Below are positions 8,771 through 17,699 of a stretch of DNA of 64,000 bases, one piece after another (position 1 is the stretch's first letter; every line of letters starts with the position of its first letter). Under the pieces are notes generated by a model, which was not told the DNA's origin, did not search any database, and saw only the letters and a list, made by a program, of their open reading frames with translations. Origin of the DNA: DATACQ01 sp036555515 (GTDB taxonomy: Bacteria; Desulfobacterota; Binatia; UBA9968); assembly GCA_036555515.1 (NCBI GenBank), contig DATBLC010000362.1, positions 12,539-76,538 of the forward strand, in the 5' to 3' direction. Made by a program: the position numbers and the translations under genes.

Positions 8771-9778
8771 ATGGAATCCGTCGAAGAAGTTGAGCATCGC
8801 ATCGAGAGCGCGCGCCGTTCGTTCGCCGAAGTGAAATCCGAAATGGCGCGGGTGATCGTCGGTCACGAAGATCTGATCGAGCAGGTTTTTATCGCGCTGG
8901 TGTGCGGCGGCCACTGTTTGCTCGAAGGCGTGCCGGGATTGGGCAAGACGCTGATGGTGCGCAGTCTCGGCGAGATCTTAAGCCTGAGCTTTTCGCGCGT
9001 CCAGTTCACGCCGGATTTGATGCCGGCGGACATCACGGGCACCAACCTGCTTACCGACGATCCGTCGGGGCGAAAGATATTCGAGTTCCAGAGCGGTCCG
9101 ATTTTCGCCAATATCGTGCTCGCCGACGAAATCAACCGGGCCACGCCGAAGACGCAATCGGCGCTTTTGGAAGCGATGCAAGAGCAAAGCGTTACCGTGA
9201 GCGGCAAGGCGCATCGTCTGGAAAGTCCATTTATGGTCCTGGCGACCCAAAACCCTTTGGAAATGGAGGGCACCTATCCTCTGCCGGAGGCGCAGGTGGA
9301 CCGGTTTTTCTTCAAGCTGTTGCTCCAGTATCCGAGCCGAGAAGAACTGAGCCGCATCGCCGATCTCACCACGGCGGCGCCGCCGGGAGACCTCAGGGAG
9401 GTCCTGGACGGGGCGGCGATTCTGGAGATCCGCCGCTGGGTGCGCGAGGTGCCGCTGGCGGAGACGGTTAAGGACTACGCCGTGCGCTTGATCCTCGCTA
9501 CCCATCCGCGGCGGGAAGCAAGGGATAACGGCGCTGAGCTGGCGCGCCGCTTCGTGCTCTACGGTTCCAGTCCGAGGGGGCTGCAAAGCTTGATTCTCGC
9601 AGCCAAGGCGCGGGCGCTACTGTCCGGCCGGCCCAATGTCGCCTTTGAGGACATTCGGTCCATGCTCGGCCCCAGCCTGCGCCATCGTTTGATTCTCAAC
9701 CTGGAGGCCGATGCCGAAGGGATCGACGCGGAAAAGATTCTTGCCGAAGTGGTGCGGCAAGTGGCGGAAGTTCTATAA
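8771..9778 (+). CDS. MoxR family AAA+ ATPase
   Basis: 335 residues, typical MoxR length. Walker A GVPGLGKT is at residues 53-60, Walker B VLADEINR near 115-122, sensor 1 ATQNP near 158. The GHE motif at residue 31 and the C-terminal lid are present. MoxR ATPases act as chaperones that remodel partners carrying vWA metal-binding domains; here the DUF58 protein and the triple-vWA protein directly follow. ATG 8771 is preferred to GTG 8765 because TAGGAG ends eight bases before it. An octamer array separates it from the previous gene. Confidence 0.93.
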   Translation: MESVEEVEHRIESARRSFAEVKSEMARVIVGHEDLIEQVFIALVCGGHCLLEGVPGLGKTLMVRSLGEILSLSFSRVQFTPDLMPADITGTNLLTDDPSGRKIFEFQSGPIFANIVLADEINRATPKTQSALLEAMQEQSVTVSGKAHRLESPFMVLATQNPLEMEGTYPLPEAQVDRFFFKLLLQYPSREELSRIADLTTAAPPGDLREVLDGAAILEIRRWVREVPLAETVKDYAVRLILATHPRREARDNGAELARRFVLYGSSPRGLQSLILAAKARALLSGRPNVAFEDIRSMLGPSLRHRLILNLEADAEGIDAEKILAEVVRQVAEVL

Positions 9779-9795
9779 AAAAATACGAAAAAACC

Positions 9796-10872
9796 ATGAC
9801 TCTAGAGTCTAAAGTCTCGAGTCTAGGATTTACGCCCGCGCATGTCGCTGGATTTTTCTGGAATTTTCTCCATAGGTACGGCGCGAGAATTTCGCGCGGA
9901 GGAAGGAATGACAATGTTAGCGAGATACAGCCGCAAAAACCGACGGGCCCCCAACCCCAGACCCGTGAGCCGGGACCCGAGACTTTTTTCGATGCTGAAT
10001 TTCTGAAAAAACTCGAACGGCTGCACTTGATCGCCAAGCGGCTTGATTGGGCGGGGGCCAAGGGCGAACACGCGGCGTCGCGCAAGGGCTACAGTCTCGA
10101 ATTCTCCGATTACCGTCGCTACCAACGCGGCGATGATCTGCGCTACGTCGACTGGAATGTTTACCGCCGCCTCGACCGGCTGCTGCTAAAAGTGTTCACC
10201 GCCGAGGAAGAGATGAACATTTATCTGCTGGTCGACACGAGCCGGTCGATGGCTTTTCCGGTCGCTCCGGCCGCAGTCGAACTGGCGAAGATCGATTACG
10301 CAAAAAAGGTCGCCGCAGCTCTGGGTTACATCGGGCTTAAAAACCTCGATCGGGTCGGCGGCGCGGCGTTTTCTTCGAGCTTGCAGGCGCCGCTTAAACT
10401 GGGTCGGGGGCGAACGCAAATTCTCCGCCTCTTTGGTTTCCTCAACCGGCTTTCCTGCGCCGGCCCCACCGATCTGCGGGCCGCCATGCATAAGTTTACG
10501 ACTCTGTTTCCCCATTCCGGTCTCGTGGTAGTGGTCAGCGACTTGTTCGATCCTACGGGTTGGCGCGCCGCGATGGAGGAACTGGTGCGAAAAAAATACC
10601 AGGTCTTGATGATCCACCTTGTCGCCGAGGAAGAGACCCGGCCCGGCTTTCTGGGCGACGTCGCGCTGGTGGACGCGGAGGGGAATCGGGAACGCCGTTT
10701 GTTCGTCGACGCGGCGCTGGCGCGTCGCTTTGAAGATGAGCTGGCGAACTATTTTCGCGACATCGAATCGGTTTGCGCGAGCCTCGGTATCGATTATCTG
10801 CGCACCACGACGCGGGTTCCTTTCGACGAGTTCGTGCTCAAATCGCTGCGCCAGGTCAGCAGCGTGACGTGA
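9796..10872 (+). CDS. DUF58 domain-containing vWA-like protein
   Basis: Up to 358 residues. The DUF58 hallmark is clear: YQRGDDLRYVDWNVYRRL followed by LLLKVFTAEEEMN. A vWA-like fold with MIDAS motif DTSRS (LLVDTSRSMAF) comes next. DUF58 proteins are standard partners of MoxR ATPases. The N-terminus is uncertain. Conserved sequence starts at FFDAEFLKKLERL (about 9982); everything before it comes from phased heptamer arrays plus a non-conserved spacer. No in-frame ATG or GTG lies close to the conserved start; a good GGAGGAAGG (about 9899) precedes an ATG in another frame that soon stops. ATG 9796 is the only in-frame standard start. Three bases separate it from the giant vWA gene. Confidence 0.88.
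   Translation: MTLESKVSSLGFTPAHVAGFFWNFLHRYGARISRGGRNDNVSEIQPQKPTGPQPQTREPGPETFFDAEFLKKLERLHLIAKRLDWAGAKGEHAASRKGYSLEFSDYRRYQRGDDLRYVDWNVYRRLDRLLLKVFTAEEEMNIYLLVDTSRSMAFPVAPAAVELAKIDYAKKVAAALGYIGLKNLDRVGGAAFSSSLQAPLKLGRGRTQILRLFGFLNRLSCAGPTDLRAAMHKFTTLFPHSGLVVVVSDLFDPTGWRAAMEELVRKKYQVLMIHLVAEEETRPGFLGDVALVDAEGNRERRLFVDAALARRFEDELANYFRDIESVCASLGIDYLRTTTRVPFDEFVLKSLRQVSSVT
9797..9983 (+). repeat. Two phased 7-bp arrays overlapping the 5' end of the DUF58 gene
   Basis: Arm 1 (9797-9827) repeats TCTAGAG, TCTAAAG, TCTCGAG, TCTAGGA in heptamer phase. Arm 2 (9945-9983) repeats CAACCCC, AGACCCG, TGAGCCG, GGACCCG, AGACTTT in heptamer phase. Arm 2 directly abuts, in frame, the first conserved residues of the DUF58 protein, so part of it may be translated. 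Confidence 0.65.
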
Positions 10873-10875
10873 ACC

Positions 10876-13800
10876 ATGCTTTGGAGCGTGCCATCCGCGC
10901 TATTGGTGATTCTCGGGGCGGTGCCCCTGATACTGTTCCTCCACAGTCTCAGGCCGAGGGGATTGAAGGTCAGCACTACGGCGCTGTTTATCTGGGAGCG
11001 GGTGTTGAAGGAGCGCCCGCTGGCGACCCGGCTGGGCTGGCTGTTGCGCAAAAACCTGCTGCTGATTTTGCAGTTGCTTGCCGCGATTCTCCTCATCGTG
11101 GCTCTTGCCGATCCATCGCTGTTACATTTCGGCGCGCCCGCCGGAGATACTGTCGTGGTCATGGACTTGACCGCCAGCATGAAGGCCAAAGGGCCGGCGG
11201 GCACGCGTTTCGACGCCGCGCGCCAGCAGTTTCTCTCCTTGGTCGATGCCCTGCCTGCTGAGCGAAAGATAATGCTCATCGGAGCCGGTTCTGAAACCCG
11301 GCTGATCCTGCCCTTCACCGCGGACAAAAAGCGCTTGATTGAAGCCGGCCGGAATCTTTCTCCCACCGATACGGCAGGGCGCGTAAAAGACGCGATTCTC
11401 TTTGCCCATGCTTTTCTGAAAAAAGGCAGTCCCGACCGCGTGGTGGTCATCAGCGACGGTGCTTTCACCGGCGCCGAAGAATTCAGCCGCGCGGCGGCGC
11501 ACCTGCGCTTCATCAAAATCGCCGGCGGCTCGGAAAACGTCGGCGTCGTCGGGCTGGAGATCAGGCGGCATGGAGACGGCTCGGAGCGCTACGAAGTGAT
11601 GGCGCAGGTGCGCAACTTCGGCCTCAAAGCGGCGCGGGTACCCCTTACGCTGGCGCTGGGACAGACGGTCCTGACGCGCGAGGAAATCGAGATCGAAGCC
11701 GGGGGCCGGCGCGTCCTGGTGTATCCCTATCACGGCGATCCCGCCGGCATACTGACCGCGCAACTGAACATCGACGATGATTTTGCCACGGACAATCGCG
11801 CCGCGCTTTCGGTTAGCGCTGCGGCGCCGTTGCGGCTCCTCTACGTCGGTCCCGGCAATCCGGTCTTGAGCAACTTGTTGAGGTTTTTCCCCAACGTGCA
11901 AGTGACCGCCGTCACTAGCTGGGGGCCTGAGGCGGCGCGCCGCGAGGGTGGCCGAGAAGGCGCCTATGACGTGGTTGTTTTCGACCGCGTGGCGGCTCCG
12001 GAGCTGACCGAAGGCAACGTGATTCTCATTAATACTGTGGCGCCCAACCTGCCCCTAAGCCTCCAGGGACAAGTGCGGACGCCGCGCATCAGCTCGCCCT
12101 TAGCGCGGCACCCCGTGACCGCGAGCTTGAGTCTGGGCGACTTGCACGTGCAGGAATCTTTGCGCGTGGCGGCGAGCGGCGACAGTATCGTTTTGGCACG
12201 GGCGGCGAGCAGCCCGCTGCTGGTGGCCTTCGAGCGCGCCAGACTGCGTGCGCTGTTCATCGGCTTCGATCTCATGGCTTCCGATTTGCCGTTCCGCGTG
12301 GCTTTTCCGGTTTTATTCCACAACACTTTCGAGTGGTTTCATCTGGGGCACCGTGAGTTTCCCGCCGACGGCGTGCGCGCCGGTGCTCCGATACCGATCT
12401 TTGTGCCGCCGGGTGACCGGGAGCTGGAAATCGCCACACCGTCGGGGCGGAAAGAACGCTTGGCGGTGATCAGTAATCCTGTGGTATTTGGCGATACCTT
12501 CGAAGTGGGAGTGCACAGGTACAAAAGCGCCGGTCGCGAGGGCCGCTTCGCGGTCAATCTTTTCGATGAAGAGGAATCCAACATTGGCGCGCGTGCTGGC
12601 GCTGCGGCCGAGGCGGCGCCACCCGCGGCGCGAGAGGGTGGCCCCACGGAAGCGGGTTTTTCGCTTTGGCCTTTCCTGCTCGCCGCCGTGCTTCTATTAT
12701 TGGCCGCGGAATTGATCTTGGCTTGGCGCGTGAGGCTTGCGCTCTCTCCAGTGGTGCTTCGCGCCTGCGCCGTTGCCGCCCTTGCCGTAGCGTGGGTGAA
12801 TCCGAAAATCTTCCAGTCCGCTGAAGCCCTTGACGTCGTAATGGGCGTTGATCTGTCCCGCAGCGTGGGACAGGAAGGGAGGGAAAAAGCCGGTGAGCTT
12901 TTGGAAATAGCGGGAGGTTTTAAGGATGCCGACACGCGCACTGGATTGCTTACGTTCGGGCGCGCGCCAGAGTGGGAATTCCCGCCGCGCCGCGATTTTC
13001 AGATGCCGGAATTTGCCGCCCGCCTGGACCGCGAAGGCACCGATATCCAGGCAGCCCTGCAAGCGGGCCTAGCCCAGATCGGCGAAGGACGCCAGGGAAA
13101 ACTGCTCTTGGTGTCCGACGGCAATGAAAATCACGGCAACAGCTCCCGCATAATTCCGCTCTTGCGCTCTCAGGGTGCGCAGGTTTGGACTTTGCCCGTA
13201 AGCCTTGCCCGAGGGCGTAACGAAGTTTTCCTCAGCGATCTGGCACTACCGCGCCAGGTTGACAGCGCCGAGGCTTTTGAAGTTACTGGCAAAATTGAAA
13301 GCCTGCGTGATACGGCCGCCCGAGTGAAACTACTACGCGATGGGGTTCTGGCCGAGGAGCGGGATTTGCCCCTCAAAGCTGGAATCAACGAGATCGGCTT
13401 CCGCGACAGTCTGGGCGAGCGCGGCAGCCACAGCTATGAGTTGCTCGTGGAGGCGAAGGACGACACCCTGGCGGAGAATAATATCTTGCAGGGCGTAGTC
13501 GAAGTGAAGGGGCCGCCGCGAGTTCTGCTGCTCTCGTCTCAACCGGATAGCCAACGTTTTCTTGCCCGCGTACTACGCGTGCAGGGTTTCACCGTGACGG
13601 AATCCGCGCCGGAGGCGAGCGCTCTGACGCTCGCCGAGCTGTCATCCTACGATCTCCTGATTCTCGACAATGTGCCAGCCTTTCAACTAACCCATGCAAA
13701 GATGGAAAGCATCGAGACCTATGTGAGGGACGTGGGCGGTGGCCTGCTGGTCATCGGCGGTTCTCATAGTTATGGCGCGGGAGGATATTTTCGGACGCCG

Positions 13801-15213
13801 TTGGAACGTATATTGCCGGTGGAGATGCGCCCGCCCGCGCGTCTCGATCTGCCCCATGTCGCGTTACTTTTCGTCATCGACAAATCGGGCAGCATGGGTG
13901 CCGGTCCGGAAGGCGGTACGAAACTGGACTTGGCAAAGGCCGCGGCCATCGCGGCGGCGGATATCATGAATCCTGCCGACCAGGTAGGCATACTTGCCTT
14001 CGACGCGGCGTGGGACTGGACACTGCCCTTTCGCCCCGTCGGCAAAGGTGAGTGGATCAACGACAAGCTCGCGGCACTTCAATCCGACGGCGGCACGGAT
14101 ATGTACAAGGCTATGGTTGAAGCGCGCCGGGCCATCGCCGGCAAGGAGGCGGCGATCAAACATGTTATCGTGCTATCAGACGGCCTCACCGACAAAGCGG
14201 ACTTTCAAACTTTGGTCCAACAGTTGGCGCGCGCCGGCGTCACCGTGTCGACGGTTTCGGTGGGCAACGATGCCGACGTAAAACTGATGGCTGAAATCGC
14301 GCGCGAGGGCAAAGGGCGCGGCTATGTCGCCCTCGATCCGCAAACAATCCCGCAGATTTTCACCACTGAGACGCTGTTGATTTCGCGTGATTTATTGATC
14401 GAAAAAACTTTTGTGCCGCGTGTCGCGGCACCCGTCGGACCGCTTCGGGGAATGATGCAAAGCTCGTTGCCGCGCCTGCGCGGCTATGTCCTTACCTATC
14501 CCAAACAACGCTCTGAACTGCTCATGAAAGCGGGCGAAGATCCATTGCTAGTCGCCTGGCGCCATGGGCTGGGACGTGTCATGGCATTTACTTCGGACTT
14601 GAGTGGGCGCTGGGGCAAAGAATGGGTTGCGTGGCAGGGCTTGCCCCAGTGGGCCGGCCAGCTGGCCCGCGACACTATGCGAAAAATCGTTGAAACGCGC
14701 ATGCGCGCGGAGTTTCATGCCGACGGCGACGCCGTAAGAGTCGTCGCCGATTTTATCGCCACAGACGGCAAATTTATGAATCATCTAAAACTCCACGGCA
14801 ACCTCACCGCGCCGAACCGAAGCACCGAACAAAGCGCCTTTCTGCAAAGCGCGCCGGGTCGCTATGAAGGAAAGTTCACGCCAGCCGAACGGGGAATTCA
14901 TTTTGTAACGCTTTTCGCCGAAGGCAAGGCGGGAGAAGCGCCGTTGTCCATGGCGACCATCCCATACGTCGCACCTTATCCGAAGGAATACCGCGAGCTG
15001 CGGCCCAATCTCGCTTTGCTCAGCCGTCTCGCTGAAGAGACCGGCGGCGAGATGCTCGATCCGGAAAATTTTGCAGCAGGCCTCAGGCGGCTCTACACGC
15101 CCTCGCCGGGAAAAGGCTCCCGCGGCCACGAAACCTGGTGGCCTCTGGCTGGCGCCGGGCTGCTTTTGTTTCTTGCCGACCTGGTGATGAGAAGTCGGCC
15201 GCGGCAAGCCTGA
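10876..15213 (+). CDS. Giant triple-vWA membrane protein (BatA-type N-terminus plus GATase-like domain)
   Basis: 1445 residues. The N-terminus is the BatA-type membrane region (PSALLVILGAVPLILFLHSL, later LLLILQLLAAILLIVALAD). vWA 1 has MIDAS DLTAS at residue 97; a linker and membrane helix follow near 595-616. vWA 2 has DLSRS at residue 659. A GATase1-like segment starts near 880 (PRVLLLSSQPDSQRF, later GGGLLVIGGSHSYGAGG), and vWA 3 has DKSGS at residue 1002. A C-terminal helix lies near 1421-1440. All three vWA domains keep their threonine and SDG motifs (VISDGAF, LLVSDGNENHG, VIVLSDGLTD). In most genomes the two halves are separate genes of 600-900 residues, so this looks like a fusion. 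The only change in vWA 1 is Thr for the first MIDAS Ser. It ends the MoxR operon. Confidence 0.9.
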   Translation: MLWSVPSALLVILGAVPLILFLHSLRPRGLKVSTTALFIWERVLKERPLATRLGWLLRKNLLLILQLLAAILLIVALADPSLLHFGAPAGDTVVVMDLTASMKAKGPAGTRFDAARQQFLSLVDALPAERKIMLIGAGSETRLILPFTADKKRLIEAGRNLSPTDTAGRVKDAILFAHAFLKKGSPDRVVVISDGAFTGAEEFSRAAAHLRFIKIAGGSENVGVVGLEIRRHGDGSERYEVMAQVRNFGLKAARVPLTLALGQTVLTREEIEIEAGGRRVLVYPYHGDPAGILTAQLNIDDDFATDNRAALSVSAAAPLRLLYVGPGNPVLSNLLRFFPNVQVTAVTSWGPEAARREGGREGAYDVVVFDRVAAPELTEGNVILINTVAPNLPLSLQGQVRTPRISSPLARHPVTASLSLGDLHVQESLRVAASGDSIVLARAASSPLLVAFERARLRALFIGFDLMASDLPFRVAFPVLFHNTFEWFHLGHREFPADGVRAGAPIPIFVPPGDRELEIATPSGRKERLAVISNPVVFGDTFEVGVHRYKSAGREGRFAVNLFDEEESNIGARAGAAAEAAPPAAREGGPTEAGFSLWPFLLAAVLLLLAAELILAWRVRLALSPVVLRACAVAALAVAWVNPKIFQSAEALDVVMGVDLSRSVGQEGREKAGELLEIAGGFKDADTRTGLLTFGRAPEWEFPPRRDFQMPEFAARLDREGTDIQAALQAGLAQIGEGRQGKLLLVSDGNENHGNSSRIIPLLRSQGAQVWTLPVSLARGRNEVFLSDLALPRQVDSAEAFEVTGKIESLRDTAARVKLLRDGVLAEERDLPLKAGINEIGFRDSLGERGSHSYELLVEAKDDTLAENNILQGVVEVKGPPRVLLLSSQPDSQRFLARVLRVQGFTVTESAPEASALTLAELSSYDLLILDNVPAFQLTHAKMESIETYVRDVGGGLLVIGGSHSYGAGGYFRTPLERILPVEMRPPARLDLPHVALLFVIDKSGSMGAGPEGGTKLDLAKAAAIAAADIMNPADQVGILAFDAAWDWTLPFRPVGKGEWINDKLAALQSDGGTDMYKAMVEARRAIAGKEAAIKHVIVLSDGLTDKADFQTLVQQLARAGVTVSTVSVGNDADVKLMAEIAREGKGRGYVALDPQTIPQIFTTETLLISRDLLIEKTFVPRVAAPVGPLRGMMQSSLPRLRGYVLTYPKQRSELLMKAGEDPLLVAWRHGLGRVMAFTSDLSGRWGKEWVAWQGLPQWAGQLARDTMRKIVETRMRAEFHADGDAVRVVADFIATDGKFMNHLKLHGNLTAPNRSTEQSAFLQSAPGRYEGKFTPAERGIHFVTLFAEGKAGEAPLSMATIPYVAPYPKEYRELRPNLALLSRLAEETGGEMLDPENFAAGLRRLYTPSPGKGSRGHETWWPLAGAGLLLFLADLVMRSRPRQA

Positions 15214-15223
15214 ATGACCACTC

Positions 15224-15251
15224 TTGCTCAGCATGAAATCTAGGCTAGAAT
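15224..15251 (+). promoter_or_regulatory. Candidate promoter for the substrate-binding protein gene at 15316
   Basis: TTGCTC (15224-15229), a 16-bp spacer and TAGAAT (15246-15251), which is five of six to the -10 consensus. The predicted start is about 58 bases before the TTG start codon. Confidence 0.45.
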
Positions 15252-15315
15252 ACGCTGGAGCGTCGCGGCTGTCGCATTCGCCCTGGTTCATTACATTCAT
15301 TACAGAGGATACCGC

Positions 15316-16326
15316 TTGAAAATTATATTCAGAGTCCTGCTCGTGGTTTTATTTTTCTGGTTGGTTATCCCGGTGCGGACTTCCCGCGCGCAAAAACTTC
15401 AACAGGTGCGCGTCGCGCTCTCGACGCCGACGCCGCATATGGCGCCTCTCTATGTAGCCAAAGACAACAAGTTCTTTGAAAAGCGTGGACTCGATGTGCA
15501 ATTGATTTTGGTTAACAGCGGCTCGCTGGTGGCGCAGATGTTTCAGGCGGGGGAAATCCAGATTACCGCCAATGCGCCGGCCTCGTTGGTCAACCTGGCT
15601 GCGACCGGAGAAAAGATGAGCTTCTTCTTGGGACTCAGCAACACGTCGCCATTCTCGGTGGTGACCCAGCCGAATATCCGCCGGGCGGAAGATCTCAAAG
15701 GTAAAAAAATCGGCACGGCGCGCTTCGGCGGCTCGTCGCATGTCTCCGCGCTGATCGCGCTGGAGCATCTCGGGCTGGAACTCAAGCGCGACAAGATTGC
15801 ATTGATTCAAACGGGTGTCGACCCGGACCGCATGGTTGCGCTCGAAAACAAAGCGATCGACGCCGGCATGCTGCAACGGGTGGCGACCAAAGTGATGACC
15901 GCCAAGGGCTTCCACAACCTGCTTAACATGCACGCGGCGCAGATTCACTACCAGAACACCGGGTTGACCGTGAAGAAAGCCTACGGCGCGACGAATGCCA
16001 GAGTGGTCGATGCTTTTACCCGCGCCACCGTTGAAGCGTATGCCTATATCTTCAAAAAGGGGAACAAGCAATCGGTGAAAGACATCATCGCCAAAAACCT
16101 TCGACTGAGCAACGTTGAGGCGGCAGAGGATTTTTACCTAGAAGCGCAGGAAGAACTCGACCGTAAGCCTTATCCATCCCTCGATGGTTTCAGAATCGTC
16201 ATCAAGTATGTGGCCGAACAAAATCCCAAGGCGGCCGGCATCAAGGCCGAGGAGATCGTCGATATGAGCTGGCTCAAGAAGCTCGATAGCGAAGGGTTTT
16301 TTGAGAAGGTGTACGACGGTAAGTGA
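15316..16326 (+). CDS. ABC transporter substrate-binding protein, NitT/TauT (NMT1/THI5-like)
   Basis: 336 residues with an N-terminal signal peptide (IIFRVLLVVLFFWLVIPV, cleavage probably after SRA). The mature part has the SsuA/THI5-like start (VRVALSTPTPHMAPLYVAKD, KNKFFEKRGLDV-type segment) and the hallmark LKGKKIGTARFGGSSH. It would bind a small organic ligand in the periplasm. TTG start supported by CAGAGGA seven to eight bases upstream and by the candidate promoter at 15224. No permease or ATPase gene is adjacent, so it is an orphan; ligand unknown. Confidence 0.88.
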   Translation: MKIIFRVLLVVLFFWLVIPVRTSRAQKLQQVRVALSTPTPHMAPLYVAKDNKFFEKRGLDVQLILVNSGSLVAQMFQAGEIQITANAPASLVNLAATGEKMSFFLGLSNTSPFSVVTQPNIRRAEDLKGKKIGTARFGGSSHVSALIALEHLGLELKRDKIALIQTGVDPDRMVALENKAIDAGMLQRVATKVMTAKGFHNLLNMHAAQIHYQNTGLTVKKAYGATNARVVDAFTRATVEAYAYIFKKGNKQSVKDIIAKNLRLSNVEAAEDFYLEAQEELDRKPYPSLDGFRIVIKYVAEQNPKAAGIKAEEIVDMSWLKKLDSEGFFEKVYDGK

Positions 16327-16389
16327 TCAATGCCGGGGTCGATGACGGCGCCGCGCAAAAAATTTTCTTGCAAAATTTGTTTTGCGGTG

Positions 16390-16968
16390 TTAAATATAGC
16401 CCATCGAGAGCAAATGATTTTTGGGATAAAGCTTCACGCGACTGACTGATATAGCGGTTGAACCGCGCTTGGGATGCTTGATTCCATTTTCTCCATCATC
16501 ACCAATCTTCGGCTTGCCTTCAAAGCTGCTCGCCCTTTGGATTTTTCCCGGCCGGTGTCTTTTAGTGTTGGCGATTTCATGGATTCGAGATGGCAAGTTG
16601 CGACTACGAACCGGCTTGAAAAAAAACCACACGAACGATGATCCAAGTTTGATGACGACTCCTGTGCGCAAAACTGTAACGTTCGAGTTGACTGTATCAA
16701 ACACGCCTCCGCTGTTGCTGGAGTAGCGACGTGAGGAACAACTCCTGATATTGCTTCCACTGTTGCAGCACCGAATTGGGCAACTCTCAGACTACGCCCC
16801 GTATGTTTTCCGCGGCGCTTTTGACGGCTGTGCGCACGCTTTCGGCGGTGACCACTTTGTGATACCCGATCACCAAATTTGTCACGTGCCGGGCGCTGGC
16901 CTGCCAAATTTTTGCCACGATGCCAGGCTTATCTGCAGTGAATTTAAGGTGTTATGCGAATTGACCAT
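16390..16968 (-). pseudogene. Decayed phasin-like gene
   Basis: Minus-strand frames give consecutive protein-like pieces separated by stops and frameshifts. In order they are MVNSHNTLNSLQ from ATG 16968; VAKIWQASARHVTNLVIGYH, later TAVKSAAENIRGVV; an in-frame stop at 16787-16789; ELPNSVLQQWKQYQELFL; then, in a new frame, FDTVNSNVTVLRTGV, IHEIANTKRHRPGK and GIKHPKRGST, ending near 16390. The pattern (helical, VLQQWKQYQE, VNSNVTVLR) resembles phasins of polyhydroxyalkanoate granules, and the summed length fits them. Family assignment is moderate; decay is directly visible. No other gene is seen in 16327-17336. Confidence 0.45.
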
Positions 16969-16988
16969 GGTTAGCGGCAAGCAAAGGC

Positions 16989-17023
16989 TCTGCCGCCCGT
17001 TTTTTGGGCAGCGGCAGTTTTTT
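16989..17023 (+). terminator. Terminator-like hairpin
   Basis: GCCGCCC and GGGCAGCGGC pair around a T-rich loop with one bulge, followed by AGTTTTTTG. No intact plus-strand gene ends here, so it may be a relic or lie upstream of the minus-strand decayed gene. Confidence 0.45.
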
Positions 17024-17336
17024 GCCAACAGCAATCAGAATCGTAAACAAACCCCATACGTTCGAGTTAAAACAAACAGGCCGTTTGAAACCCCGCTAAG
17101 AAAACGGAACTCTTTATTTTCGCTGACTTGCGGGCTCAATGATGGGTGTCATACGCGTCTGTAGCGCCAGACGGTTACTGGTATTTCATTTGCATACATA
17201 ACTCAAAGTTGAGCGTCTTAAGGAAGTGAAGGTTGTATGACTCAGGAGATAGCTTTCAATGCCGATAGTAAAGTATAGAAGGCGACATCGCAGCGCCAAT
17301 ATTTCGGCGCCGTTGGCGTTCGACAAGGAGGTCAAC

Positions 17337-17531
17337 ATGAAATCGGGTGATTCGTTGAAGACGACTAAACCCATCCGGTCGCAGAAGACCGGTGTCATGC
17401 TACCGCGCGAAGGCACATTCGTGCGCGCGGTGGAAAACATGGGCCGTCAGCTGATCCTGGTAAATTTCGGAACGGCAGGCGAAGAGTATCTCTTTCCCGA
17501 TGAAATCCTAGCCGAGCAGGCGATGTCCTAA
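17337..17531 (+). CDS. Small conserved-looking protein of unknown function
   Basis: 64 residues starting MKSGDSLKTTKPIRSQ and ending DEILAEQAMS. A perfect AAGGAGGT ends four bases before ATG 17337, so translation is strongly supported; the frame is open further upstream but without such a signal. The middle (LPREGTFVRAVENMGRQLI, then LVNFGTAGEEYLFP) suggests a small beta barrel. There is no membrane segment. It stands alone: a terminator follows immediately and the next gene is 168 bp away. I do not recognise a named family. Confidence 0.7.
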   Translation: MKSGDSLKTTKPIRSQKTGVMLPREGTFVRAVENMGRQLILVNFGTAGEEYLFPDEILAEQAMS

Positions 17532-17553
17532 GGGTAGTACTTCGGTACTTTTT
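17532..17553 (+). terminator. Rho-independent terminator with a TTCG loop
   Basis: AGTAC and GTACT pair around a TTCG tetraloop and are followed by a run of T. It lies directly after the stop of the 64-residue gene and should end its transcript. Confidence 0.7.
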
Positions 17554-17699
17554 CCACCCTACCTCGTCTTTCGGTCCTCGTCCGAGCGCAACCGATTTAA
17601 TGCAGTTGCCGGTTGCCGCTAAGTTTCCTTCTTTTGAATTGGCTTAGGCGTCCCTTATTTGATAAGACAGGATTCAGTCTTAGTCAGGGATGGTGCGCC

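Larger units (their letters stand above)
16327..17336. other. 1-kb stretch without an intact gene
   Basis: It contains the decayed phasin-like gene (16390-16968), an AT-rich near-palindrome at about 16357-16386 just after the substrate-binding protein gene, and a GC-rich terminator-like hairpin (16989-17023). From 17024 to 17320 I see no gene, only a region somewhat richer in AT than its neighbours. Confidence 0.5.

Noticed and set aside
8075..8914. 279-residue minus-strand open frame across the DUF4175-like/MoxR boundary
   Set aside because: Crosses an octamer array and two well-supported genes; no motif.
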